Of a stretch of 41,219 nucleotides of DNA, positions 1 through 7,549 are shown piece after piece (position 1 is the first letter of the stretch; each line of letters starts with the position of its first letter). Both the position numbers and the translations under genes were made by a program. Source of the DNA: an uncultured Blautia sp. (GTDB taxonomy: Bacteria > Bacillota > Clostridia > Lachnospirales > Lachnospiraceae); assembly GCA_900549015.1 (NCBI GenBank), contig URMH01000023.1:1-41219 (forward strand). Reading direction: 5' to 3'. The notes beneath the pieces are model-generated. The model was not told where the DNA came from, made no database searches, and saw only the letters and a list, made by a program, of their open reading frames with translations.

Positions 1-73
1 TCTTTTTCTCTTTCGTCATATTGTAGTTACGCTGCTTGCACTCAGTACATGCTAATGTAATTTTAACGCGCAC
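1..73 (-). CDS. rpmG: 50S ribosomal protein L33, partial (N-terminus)
   Basis: The minus strand from 73 reads M-R-V-K-I-T-L-A-C-T-E-C-K-Q-R-N-Y, which is the characteristic N-terminus of ribosomal protein L33 with its first CxxC zinc pair (TACTEC region). The gene runs off the left edge after about 24 codons. The start is a GTG preceded at good spacing by a GGAGGTG ribosome binding site at about 80-86. L33 is a small protein of the large ribosomal subunit. In Firmicutes rpmG is commonly followed by secE and nusG, which would lie outside the window. The gene has its own promoter at 184-213. Confidence 0.9.
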   Translation of the reverse strand, partial: MRVKITLACTECKQRNYNMTKEKK

Positions 74-183
74 AACTTCCACCTCCAGTGTTTTCATTTG
101 CATGGTCCTGTTCTTATGGAAATGATGTATCCGTCATCATTTTCGGGCATAAAAAAAAGACCTAACTTCCATGTCGCCCGTAA

Positions 184-213
184 AGTGTACCACAAATCAA
201 GGGTAAAAGTCAA
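184..213 (-). promoter_or_regulatory. Promoter of rpmG
   Basis: On the minus strand TTGACT (208-213) and TACACT (184-189) are separated by 18 bp, a plausible sigma-A promoter. It lies just downstream of the glycerophosphotransferase stop codon, so rpmG is transcribed independently. The leader of about 100 nt contains a perfect 8-bp hairpin (AAATGATG/CATCATTT, 7-nt loop) near 119-141. Confidence 0.65.
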
Positions 214-232
214 GTCTTTTTCTATTGATATT

Positions 233-2614
233 TCATTTCAGCAGCTTTAAAAAATCCCCCACTGCCTTTTTATTATACGCTTCAAAGTCAATATTCATCA
301 CAGGAACCTCTCCCCTGTCGAACGCCTTCATTCCTTCATAAACGCCGTCCTCCGAATAAGGAACGAGATACCCGCCGAAGCGCCTCATAAAATTGCCCGA
401 ACCTGTCACATCTGTGGAAATCACAGGAAGCCCCAGTGTGTCCGCCTCCATGAGAACGAGGGGCTGCCCCTCATACTGGGAGGTGAGAAGAAACAGGTCG
501 CAGGCTTTCATAATGGGCATGGGATTTGCGATGGAGCGAAGAAGGACTACATTTCCCGTAAGCCCCAGGTTTTCCACATGCTCCCATGTTTTTTCATAGA
601 GATTTCCACCGCCGCCCACAATAAGAAGCATCGTATCCGGATTTTCCTTATGATAGCGGGCAAAGGCATCAAGAAGCATGTCGTGGCGCTTCTCCGCGGA
701 AAATCTTCCCACGGAAATAAATTTCCTGCATGGTTTTCTCAGGATTTTCTCCAGCTCTTCCTTCGTGCAGGTGCAGGTGGTGGTATCGTCAAAAGCAAAC
801 TCTTCCTCTGCCCGTTCAATCACCTTCTTATAAGCATGGCAGTTATCCACCACGCAAAGCTTTGGATTTTCCCCGTAAATGGGAAGGGTACTCTGGTAAA
901 TATCCTCTGATACTGCTGCCGTAAAGTCATATTCCCGGTACGCCTGCTTTAAGGTGAGAAGGTGCTGATTGTGGCTTGTCTGAATCTGCATCAGCATGTC
1001 GCTGTGTACAAAAATCCCTCTTTTCACAGGCGCCGCCTGAAAAAGCCCGATCATCTTTCTCTCATATCCGCTGTAGTGAATGCACCACTCCATGTCTGCA
1101 AAGCCAAAATTCCGCCTGTACTCTCTCTCGTAAAAGCGATGGAGATATTTTCGCGTAAATCCGTTTTCTATATTGCACTTATAAAAAAGCGCGCTTGCCA
1201 ATGCCTCCCGAAAAGTGAGAAACCAGCCTTTTGACATAGGCATGATCTGCACAAAGTCCGGAATGATCTCCACTCTTTCCGGGTTGTTTTCCACATAGCT
1301 TTCCTGAAATGCCGCATAGTAATTGTACGCATCTCTGTCTATATTTTCCATAAGATTCAGATAAGCAGTTGTAAAGCCTTTTCTCTGAAGACCTCCAGGA
1401 TAAAAAAGAATATTCTTTTTTCCGTTTGGTATTTCTCTTTCTATGGAAATTCCTTCCGGGCTTTCTTTTTCAAACACAAGACGGCATATATTTTTTGCAG
1501 CGTCTTTCCCGTCATAAAAACAGTATTCTCTTAAAAATTCTCCGTCCTCATATTTTTTCGGACTGCGAAGCTCTTCCAGAAGCCCTTCTGTCGTTTCTGT
1601 CACAGGGAAGGGCAGATCGGAAATCTCGCCGTATATATCACGCTCACACTCGTATTTTTCCCTGTCATACAAAAAGAGGACGATTTTTCCCTGTTTCTTA
1701 TTTGCATAATCGTAAAACACGCTGGAATAGTCCGTTACAAGGCAGTCTGCTGCCGCCAGAATCTCATACGGGTCCATCTCCTGCGGCATATACCGGATAT
1801 GTTTAAATTCCTCGCAGGAAATCAAAGGTCCCACAAAAGGGTGAAGGCGGATCATCATAAGCTCGCTGTCCTTCATTGCCGTATCCAGCTTTTGTAAATA
1901 CTCCTTCAAAACGTCCGCCTGGAGCTGCCGCTCCTCTTTTGTCTGGCTGACGCTCGTCCCCCTCCATGTTGGCATGTAGCAGTAAAGGCGCTTCTCTTCT
2001 GCTCCCAGAAGCTTTTTCACCTCATTCTGCCTTTCTTCCTCAAAAAACGTCTGATTCCTTGGATAACCTGCTAAAACATATTTTCCGGAAAAGAGGTTTT
2101 CCAGATTATATGCTTTTCGGAAAATTTCTTTTGTATAAGGATTGGGGAGACAGAGATAGTCGCACATCAGAAAATTCCTCTGGATATTTCCAATTACATG
2201 AGCGCCGCCCGGCACATCTTTTCCCATTTTTTTTAGAGGCGTTCCATGCCATGTATTTACATAAATCTGCCCTTCCCGCTTAATAAAACGTCTCGGAAAG
2301 GTACTGTCTGTAAAAAGATATCCTGCCGTTGCCAGAAGCTTATAATATTGAAAACTGTTGCACACAACTGTCTTTACCCTCGGAAGCCGATATGTTTTTA
2401 AAAGCCCCTCCGCTCTTGGAAGTACACCCTGGTTGCAGGAAAGCCAAATTTCATATTTTTCGTATTCCGGTTTTGAAAGTTCCTCCATAATACGAAGCAT
2501 ATTATTGCCAATGTCTGCTCCGTTTGTAGATTCCAGAAGTACTATATTTTTACGCACCGGCTTCCGGGCGCAGCGCACGTACCAGGAATTTTTAAAAAGA
2601 CTTTTAAAGCCCAT
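233..2614 (-). CDS. Bifunctional CDP-glycerol glycerophosphotransferase / GT4 glycosyltransferase
   Basis: This 793-aa protein joins two GT-B enzymes. Residues about 20-385 are a TagB/TagF-type CDP-glycerol:poly(glycerophosphate) glycerophosphotransferase: TWHGTPLKK at 121-129 carries the family histidine, and TDYSSVFYDYAN follows at about 294-305. Residues about 400-793 are a family-4 glycosyltransferase: SVGRFSAEKRHD at about 634-645 and an E-x7-E nucleotide-sugar motif in YEGQPLVLMEA at about 714-724. It probably adds glycerol-phosphate and a sugar to a lipid-linked surface polymer at the inner membrane face. I chose the second ATG (2614) because GGAGG abuts the first (2620) but sits six bases from the second. 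No clear promoter or terminator was seen. The gene is separated from the other glycan genes by the nuclease cassette. The fusion is visible directly; substrate and order of addition are inferred. Confidence 0.85.
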   Translation of the reverse strand: MGFKSLFKNSWYVRCARKPVRKNIVLLESTNGADIGNNMLRIMEELSKPEYEKYEIWLSCNQGVLPRAEGLLKTYRLPRVKTVVCNSFQYYKLLATAGYLFTDSTFPRRFIKREGQIYVNTWHGTPLKKMGKDVPGGAHVIGNIQRNFLMCDYLCLPNPYTKEIFRKAYNLENLFSGKYVLAGYPRNQTFFEEERQNEVKKLLGAEEKRLYCYMPTWRGTSVSQTKEERQLQADVLKEYLQKLDTAMKDSELMMIRLHPFVGPLISCEEFKHIRYMPQEMDPYEILAAADCLVTDYSSVFYDYANKKQGKIVLFLYDREKYECERDIYGEISDLPFPVTETTEGLLEELRSPKKYEDGEFLREYCFYDGKDAAKNICRLVFEKESPEGISIEREIPNGKKNILFYPGGLQRKGFTTAYLNLMENIDRDAYNYYAAFQESYVENNPERVEIIPDFVQIMPMSKGWFLTFREALASALFYKCNIENGFTRKYLHRFYEREYRRNFGFADMEWCIHYSGYERKMIGLFQAAPVKRGIFVHSDMLMQIQTSHNQHLLTLKQAYREYDFTAAVSEDIYQSTLPIYGENPKLCVVDNCHAYKKVIERAEEEFAFDDTTTCTCTKEELEKILRKPCRKFISVGRFSAEKRHDMLLDAFARYHKENPDTMLLIVGGGGNLYEKTWEHVENLGLTGNVVLLRSIANPMPIMKACDLFLLTSQYEGQPLVLMEADTLGLPVISTDVTGSGNFMRRFGGYLVPYSEDGVYEGMKAFDRGEVPVMNIDFEAYNKKAVGDFLKLLK

Positions 2615-2799
2615 TTGCATCCTCCTTGCATCTCTATATTTCTTCTATATTACATAAATGTTCCTTACTCTTTTTATCATAACTGATTCCAGCCAGTAAA
2701 ATTTTCCCGGTGTGTTGCTTTAAAGATTCCGGGTATTACTTTTCTCATATTTGATAAATAGCTGTTTCTGCATTTTTATTCCACTTCGAAACCTTCTCT

Positions 2800-3194
2800 T
2801 TGCCTACTATATTATCATCTGAAATCCGAAATAACAAGATGGCTTCATACCGAAACGATAAGGCGCAGAGAAATGAAGAGCCGAAATTTATTGCCTCCTA
2901 CCTTCAGCTCTTTCTTTACCTGCTCATTCATTCTGCCAATAGCGAAAAATTCGCCCTGTCTCCTGACATAGGGCGAACTTTAAACTATATTCTTGATAAT
3001 ATTACGGAGGAGCTCCCCCTGGAAGAGCTAGCAGCTCTCGCCAACCTTTCCTGTTCACAGTATAAACAGAAATTCAAAAAACAACTTGGAATCTCTCCCA
3101 GATCGGCTTTACTACAAGCAGTTATTTTTCTACTGTGTTCAAGAAATATACCCTGTATACACCTACGGAATATCTGGAGAAAGAGGGCCTATAA
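2800..3194 (+). pseudogene. AraC-family regulator remnant (internal deletion, frameshift)
   Basis: From about 2800 one frame encodes the end of a sensing domain plus the first helix-turn-helix of an AraC regulator (ILDNITEELPLEELAALANL, then SQYKQKFKKQLGISPR, ending near 3103). The rest of the second helix-turn-helix, GFTTSSYFSTVFKKYT and TPTEYLEKEGL followed by a stop at 3192-3194, appears immediately afterwards in a different frame. About 30 residues expected between these blocks are missing, so an internal deletion has destroyed the gene. The N-terminus is also lacking compared with the usual roughly 280-300 residues; the only start-like codon is a TTG at 2800. It converges on the nuclease gene, whose last codons overlap its 3' end on the other strand. 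Confidence 0.75.
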
Positions 3195-3927
3195 TCCGTT
3201 TTATACGTTCACTGTTATCATGCTGATATTCTTTTAAAAAACAATCAAAATCTGAAGCAAGACGAAGCTCCAACTTCTTCGCTTTAATCAACTCAAAAAA
3301 GGACTGGCCCTTCGCGATTTTTTCATAATCCTCAATTGTAAATGTAAGGATCACCAAATCCCTTTTGTTTCGGTATTTTTCTATAATACGCAGAACCTTA
3401 ACAAGGCCGTATGCATCACGAAATTCATTTTCATGTCCTGTTAATCCCTTCTGCGTAAAAATAATCCCAAAAGAGACGTCTGTACTTATCAACAGACTGT
3501 AAAATTTTCCAACATAAGTAACACCCAAAGTTGAATTGTAGTTTTTACATTCTCCCAGAACAATATCTGTATTGATTTCCAGAATATCTCTGGAAATATG
3601 AAAGGTATGAAGCGCCTGCCTCCCTGTCTCTGATAAAGTAATCACTTCATCAATCTCATTTGTTCCTGTGCGTACATTCTGATACACCTCAAAAAAATAA
3701 GATTTTCGTATAAGAAAAGAAACTAGTTGCTCCAGACGATCTCCCTTTTCCTTTGTTGTCTCTACTTTCTTATCAAAAGGACTCTTCAGCTTTTCCAATA
3801 ACCCGGAAAATTCCTTCCTGTCCTCTTCTGACCAGGAAGTCAGCTCCTTAAATATATTCAACGGCTCCTTAACAATTTCCTGAAGATACTGTTTTATATT
3901 GTAATTTTCATTTTTCATATCTGTCAT
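3163..3927 (-). CDS. PD-(D/E)XK (Mrr/restriction-like) nuclease, third gene of cassette
   Basis: This 254-aa protein carries a convincing restriction-endonuclease-like catalytic signature: E66 in GDRLEQL, D93 in TNEID, E126-C-K128 in LGECKNY, then a hydrophobic strand and FTQKG (about 157-161). This matches the E...D...ExK core of Mrr-like PD-(D/E)XK nucleases, so it should cleave nucleic acid using a metal ion. An N-terminal helical, charged region (about 1-60) precedes the core and a helical tail follows. It starts with the ATGA overlap of the preceding gene, with AAGGTGATT as ribosome binding site, so the two are translationally coupled. The last ten codons lie antisense to the AraC remnant. 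The nuclease fold is well supported by motifs; a defence role is inference from the cassette layout. Confidence 0.75.
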   Translation of the reverse strand: MTDMKNENYNIKQYLQEIVKEPLNIFKELTSWSEEDRKEFSGLLEKLKSPFDKKVETTKEKGDRLEQLVSFLIRKSYFFEVYQNVRTGTNEIDEVITLSETGRQALHTFHISRDILEINTDIVLGECKNYNSTLGVTYVGKFYSLLISTDVSFGIIFTQKGLTGHENEFRDAYGLVKVLRIIEKYRNKRDLVILTFTIEDYEKIAKGQSFFELIKAKKLELRLASDFDCFLKEYQHDNSERIKRIIGPLSPDIP

Positions 3928-4292
3928 ATATGAATCACCTTATATAAAACAATTATATCTTCCAAAACAGATAAAGAATTATTACAAAAATCACAAGTAT
4001 AATCTTCATTAAAATCTGTAAGAGTATCCAGAAAAATCCCCTTACTTTTATGGCACTGTTTACAGTAAACCTCATAGATATTCGTTACAAATCCCTCTTT
4101 TTTCAAATCTTCCATAAAGAAATAAGCCGTTTTTATATCAACCAATAATTTTGATTTTAAGTGACCCGGATAAATAAAATCTCCCGGTTGTATAACCACA
4201 AAAAATTCATCGCATTTTTTACTCTGATATGCAGTCAGATTATATGAGATTTTCAAGTTCTCTACTGCATCCAATAAGGTAATTCCTGACAT
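3924..4292 (-). CDS. Winged-helix / zinc-ribbon-like protein, second gene of cassette
   Basis: This 122-aa protein is not recognised. What can be seen is a helical segment with winged-helix character (HLKSKLLVDIKTAYFFMEDL, then KKEGFV, about 44-69), followed by two CxxC pairs, C77-x2-C80 and C100-x2-C103, expected to bind one zinc as a ribbon. This suggests a small nucleic-acid-binding or adaptor protein. The start is fixed by a perfect GGAGGTGAT ribosome binding site 9 nt upstream, even though that places its first 53 nt inside the end of the preceding gene. Its stop overlaps the nuclease start by 4 nt. Tight coupling on both sides implies the three proteins act together. Confidence 0.65.
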   Translation of the reverse strand: MSGITLLDAVENLKISYNLTAYQSKKCDEFFVVIQPGDFIYPGHLKSKLLVDIKTAYFFMEDLKKEGFVTNIYEVYCKQCHKSKGIFLDTLTDFNEDYTCDFCNNSLSVLEDIIVLYKVIHI

Positions 4293-5301
4293 AACTCATC
4301 ACCTCCTCACCACCCAGCAGTTCACCGTAAAACATAAAGAAGCTATACTCCATATCTTTATAATTATGAGTGATACCAAACTTTATATCCCTGTCATCTA
4401 ATTTCACTTTTACTCTGGGCATATCTGATTTCACTTCAATTTCCTTAATAAAAGTTTTTAACTTATCACGTATTAATTCAGTATTTATATCCGTATCAAA
4501 CAACGCTCTGTTCTGTTCTATAAAAGCAGATAATTCTCCAAGAATAGGCATAACACCATCACCATCATCATATGCTTCCAAATATGCAGTTGTACCGTTG
4601 CGCTGCATTCGCTGCGCATATACAGAAATATTTTCCTTTTCTGACTTAGCGTAATCAATAACCGCCTTAAAATCAATATTTTCTATTCGCATTTCCAGTT
4701 CAGATTCCAGATATTCAAGAATCTCATTAATTTTATCACGATAGAAATTATATGAATTTTTGTATGCAATTCCAACTCTGTCAAATCTGAGTTCAATTAT
4801 ATTATGTTCCTTATCCAGCACGCAAATCACAACAAAATTTATCTGATTTCCTGTATCATTATTAAGGCGGCTGGAAAATTTTAAGTAAATCTGATTTCCC
4901 ACAATGTGCAAAGAAGGTTTATTGTAACTGTCAATCAAATCGGTACTTTTTTTATCGAATACATTAACTTTTCCATTACCAACAAGCTCTTCTATTTTCG
5001 CAGATGCAATGTCAGAACATTTAAAATAACAAAAGTGTCGATACTGGCGTCTGTATTCAAACTCTTCTATAAATTTCAGCACACTATCCGTTTGCATCAT
5101 AGCATCAATTTTTTCCTCAAGAGAATTATATTCCGACACGTCAAGAATGCCTGTAAAATTTAAGGAAAGCTGCGAGGTTTTCTTTTTATTATTAATTATC
5201 ACACTATCATTTACGGCCTGATTTAACAATTCTTTCTGTAAATAAACTGGAAAAATTTCTGAAACTGTTTTCTGTAAATTTGTTTTGTATAATTTATCCA
5301 T
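4240..5301 (-). CDS. Unrecognised 353-aa protein, first gene of cassette
   Basis: I do not recognise this family. It is soluble, with no signal peptide or membrane span. An N-terminal mixed region is followed by a beta-rich stretch around residues 140-185 (HIVGNQIYLKF, INFVVICVLD, IIELRFDRVGI), a helical stretch with RDKINEILEYLESEL, and a C-terminal part containing PRVKVKLDDRDIKFG. The ATG at 5301 is preferred over a GTG at 5319 and ATG at 5316 because GGAGG lies eight bases upstream of it. It leads the three-gene operon directly behind a good promoter (5369-5397). Base composition is visibly richer in A and T than the glycan genes on either side, suggesting transfer. It could be the sensor or targeting component for the nuclease, but this is inference. 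Confidence 0.6.
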   Translation of the reverse strand: MDKLYKTNLQKTVSEIFPVYLQKELLNQAVNDSVIINNKKKTSQLSLNFTGILDVSEYNSLEEKIDAMMQTDSVLKFIEEFEYRRQYRHFCYFKCSDIASAKIEELVGNGKVNVFDKKSTDLIDSYNKPSLHIVGNQIYLKFSSRLNNDTGNQINFVVICVLDKEHNIIELRFDRVGIAYKNSYNFYRDKINEILEYLESELEMRIENIDFKAVIDYAKSEKENISVYAQRMQRNGTTAYLEAYDDGDGVMPILGELSAFIEQNRALFDTDINTELIRDKLKTFIKEIEVKSDMPRVKVKLDDRDIKFGITHNYKDMEYSFFMFYGELLGGEEVMSYVRNYLIGCSRELENLI

Positions 5302-5368
5302 AAGTTTATCCTCCATCACTAACTAGTACCATCTGAATACAAATACCTGTGTTCCCTTCTATAATTCC

Positions 5369-5397
5369 AGTATAAAATCCCTTTTCCAAAATTGCAA
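5369..5397 (-). promoter_or_regulatory. Promoter of the three-gene nuclease cassette
   Basis: On the minus strand TTGCAA (5392-5397) and TATACT (5369-5374) are separated by exactly 17 bp, a near-consensus sigma-A promoter. It lies between the terminator of the glycan operon (5411-5456) and the first cassette gene (start 5301). The cassette is therefore an independent transcription unit. Confidence 0.7.
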
Positions 5398-5410
5398 CGA
5401 AATCTTTTCG

Positions 5411-5456
5411 ACAAAAACAGCCGGAGTACTGCACACTTCTTCACAATACCCCGGCT
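5411..5456 (-). terminator. Rho-independent terminator of the left glycan operon
   Basis: The minus strand folds into AGCCGGGGTA / TACTCCGGCT (arms 5447-5456 and 5419-5428, one mismatch, 18-nt loop) followed by GTTTTTG. It lies about 30 bp after the stop of the glycerophosphotransferase at 5485. Confidence 0.7.
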
Positions 5457-5484
5457 ACGTTGCATTATTTTACCTTTTATAATC

Positions 5485-6726
5485 TCATCTATATTCTCTT
5501 ATAATCTCCCTCACCATTCTGTCTCCGCATACCTCCCTGTGAGGATTGAAGATTTCATTAAAACGGCGGTAAGTATCATCCACTGCAAACCCCTCCAGAA
5601 GCCTCTCCACATCTTCTGAAATATCCCGCTCCTCTTTTATTACAGGACCGGGAAGCAGCTCGATCCCAAAATAGAAGTCCTTCATCTCTTCCCTGTATGC
5701 CTCATAATCATACATATAAAAAAGAATGGGACGCTCCAGATTTGCGTAATCGAAAAATACACTGGAATAATCTGTAATAAGCAAATCGGAAATAAGATAC
5801 AAATCGTTAATTTCGTCATAGGAGGATACGTCCTTTATAAAACCTCCGTACTTTGAAAAATCAAAGGAATTGCTGATAAAATAATGCGTACGGAAAAGAA
5901 TCACTGCCTTATCTCCAAGGCGGGTCTTCATCTTATCAAAATCAATCCCGAGCTTATACGTAAAGCCCTCGCCTGCCGTGTGCTGGCTCTGTCTCCAGGT
6001 TGGAGCATAAAGAATGACCTTTTTATCTGCCGGAATTCCCAGCTCTTTTTTAATATTTTCGCACTTCTCCTCAGTATACCGGAACAAGTCATCGTTTCTC
6101 GGATAGCCAAACTCCAATACCCTGGCCTGCGAACCAAGGCAAAAGGCACTTTTTACCTTTTCCGTATAAAAAGGCGAGGGCGACGGCATAAAGTCAATCA
6201 TCTGACCTTCCCTCTGATATTCCCGGCAAGTTCTTTCCCGTTCTTTTTTGGAAAGTTCAAGGCGAGGCACATCACACCCAATTTTTTTCAGAGGCGTTCC
6301 ATGCCATGTCTGGACGTAAATCTGCCTGGGACGTTTTTCAATCCCATAATCCAGAAGATAATTTGTAATCCATATGCCGGCGCTGGCATAATATCTGTAA
6401 TAATCCTCGGAACGGTATTTTACAAGAATCGTATTGGGATATTTCTCCAGATACCTGTGCTTTTCCGGATCTGTAAATGCCCACACCTTCTTATAATCTC
6501 TGTACCGGCTATCCTCGCACATTGCCTCAAACATAGAGCGAGGACTGCAGGAATATTTCCTTCCCATATAAGACTCAAACATAACCGTATGCGCGTCCAC
6601 CGGATATTTTTTCGCATATTTCCTGTAGCGGAGCTGACTGTACTTATGATAAACACAAACAGACGCTTCCTTTATTCCAGGTGTCAGATTAATAATCTTT
6701 TTTACTGCTTTTACTATTTTTCCCAT
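5485..6726 (-). CDS. CDP-glycerol glycerophosphotransferase (TagB/TagF family)
   Basis: This 413-aa protein is a stand-alone TagB/TagF-type transferase that moves glycerol-3-phosphate from CDP-glycerol to a lipid-linked glycan. The catalytic TWHGTPLKKIG lies at about 140-150 and TDYSSVFFDYAN at about 318-329. LYAPTWR at about 239-245 is also typical. The basic, hydrophobic N-terminus probably associates with the membrane. It is the last gene of the operon starting at 9794. It begins one base after the GT2 stop with no strong ribosome binding site, so translation is probably coupled. Compared with the 793-aa protein at 233-2614 it lacks the GT4 half. Whether it is a primase (one unit) or polymerase (many units) cannot be told from the sequence. 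Confidence 0.85.
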   Translation of the reverse strand: MGKIVKAVKKIINLTPGIKEASVCVYHKYSQLRYRKYAKKYPVDAHTVMFESYMGRKYSCSPRSMFEAMCEDSRYRDYKKVWAFTDPEKHRYLEKYPNTILVKYRSEDYYRYYASAGIWITNYLLDYGIEKRPRQIYVQTWHGTPLKKIGCDVPRLELSKKERERTCREYQREGQMIDFMPSPSPFYTEKVKSAFCLGSQARVLEFGYPRNDDLFRYTEEKCENIKKELGIPADKKVILYAPTWRQSQHTAGEGFTYKLGIDFDKMKTRLGDKAVILFRTHYFISNSFDFSKYGGFIKDVSSYDEINDLYLISDLLITDYSSVFFDYANLERPILFYMYDYEAYREEMKDFYFGIELLPGPVIKEERDISEDVERLLEGFAVDDTYRRFNEIFNPHREVCGDRMVREIIREYR

Positions 6727-6727
6727 A

Positions 6728-7549
6728 TCACTGTTTCTTTCTTAAAAAAATCCGGTAAAATTCTTTTCTGAGATTTCCCGGAATTATCCCAACTATTGTA
6801 CGCACCGCACAGTTCTTCAAAAACGTGCCTGTTCCAATGATTCCTTCACATTTTAAATACTTCTGAAAACGAAGTACAGATTTAATATAAGAAATGCCGC
6901 CTCTCCTCTCATACATTCCCTCACCTGAGCGCATATCAAGAAGCACCTGCTGAAGATTATACGCTTTTGCACCTTTTTGAAGCATTCTTATCCACAGGCA
7001 GTAATCCTCAAACCCGGGAAAATCCACATAATTTCCCGCTTTCAGCACAGCACTTTTTCGGTACATTACGCAGGGATGATTAAACGGATTTCGTTTCCCT
7101 GCGTAAACGCGGATTTCCTCCTGATGCTCCGGAGAAAATCGGATATTTCCTGTATCTCCGGGTATTTCCTTAAATTCCTCAAGAGCGCAGCCTACAATAT
7201 CGTAGCCGCCTGTTTCCATTGCCTCCATCTGAAGAAGGCAACGCTCCGGTCTGCTCAGATCATCACTGTCCATACGCGCTACAATATCATATTTACAGTG
7301 CGTAATCCCTTCTGCAAGCGCCATTCCAAGCCCCTTGTTTTCCGGAAGACGGATACACTGAAAACGGTCTTTTAGACTTTCCTCTGCCCACTGAATCACT
7401 TCCTCGAGTTCCCTTCCAAGAGGTCCGTCACACACCAGCACAAAATCAGAGAAGGGAAGTCTCTGCTTCATCATACTCTCTATGCTGCTTCGGAAAAAAA
7501 CAGGATTTTCCTTTTGATAAACAGACATCAGAACAGAATATTCTTCCAT
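6728..7549 (-). CDS. Family 2 glycosyltransferase
   Basis: This 273-aa GT-A enzyme has the GT2 opening YSVLMSVYQKENP, a nucleotide-binding LVCDGPLG stretch, the metal-binding DSDD motif at 94-97 and a GFEDYCLWIRM segment near 180-190, resembling AmsE/WaaE-like exopolysaccharide transferases. It should add one sugar to the lipid-linked repeat unit on the cytoplasmic face. It has a good ribosome binding site (AGGGGAGAG), and its ATG shares one base with the licD stop (TGATG), so it is coupled to licD. The sugar donor and linkage cannot be predicted. Confidence 0.82.
   Translation of the reverse strand: MEEYSVLMSVYQKENPVFFRSSIESMMKQRLPFSDFVLVCDGPLGRELEEVIQWAEESLKDRFQCIRLPENKGLGMALAEGITHCKYDIVARMDSDDLSRPERCLLQMEAMETGGYDIVGCALEEFKEIPGDTGNIRFSPEHQEEIRVYAGKRNPFNHPCVMYRKSAVLKAGNYVDFPGFEDYCLWIRMLQKGAKAYNLQQVLLDMRSGEGMYERRGGISYIKSVLRFQKYLKCEGIIGTGTFLKNCAVRTIVGIIPGNLRKEFYRIFLRKKQ

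Noticed and set aside
5884..6771. 295-codon open frame on the plus strand
   Set aside because: Fully antisense to the TagB-like gene, with no start signal and a basic, motif-free translation.
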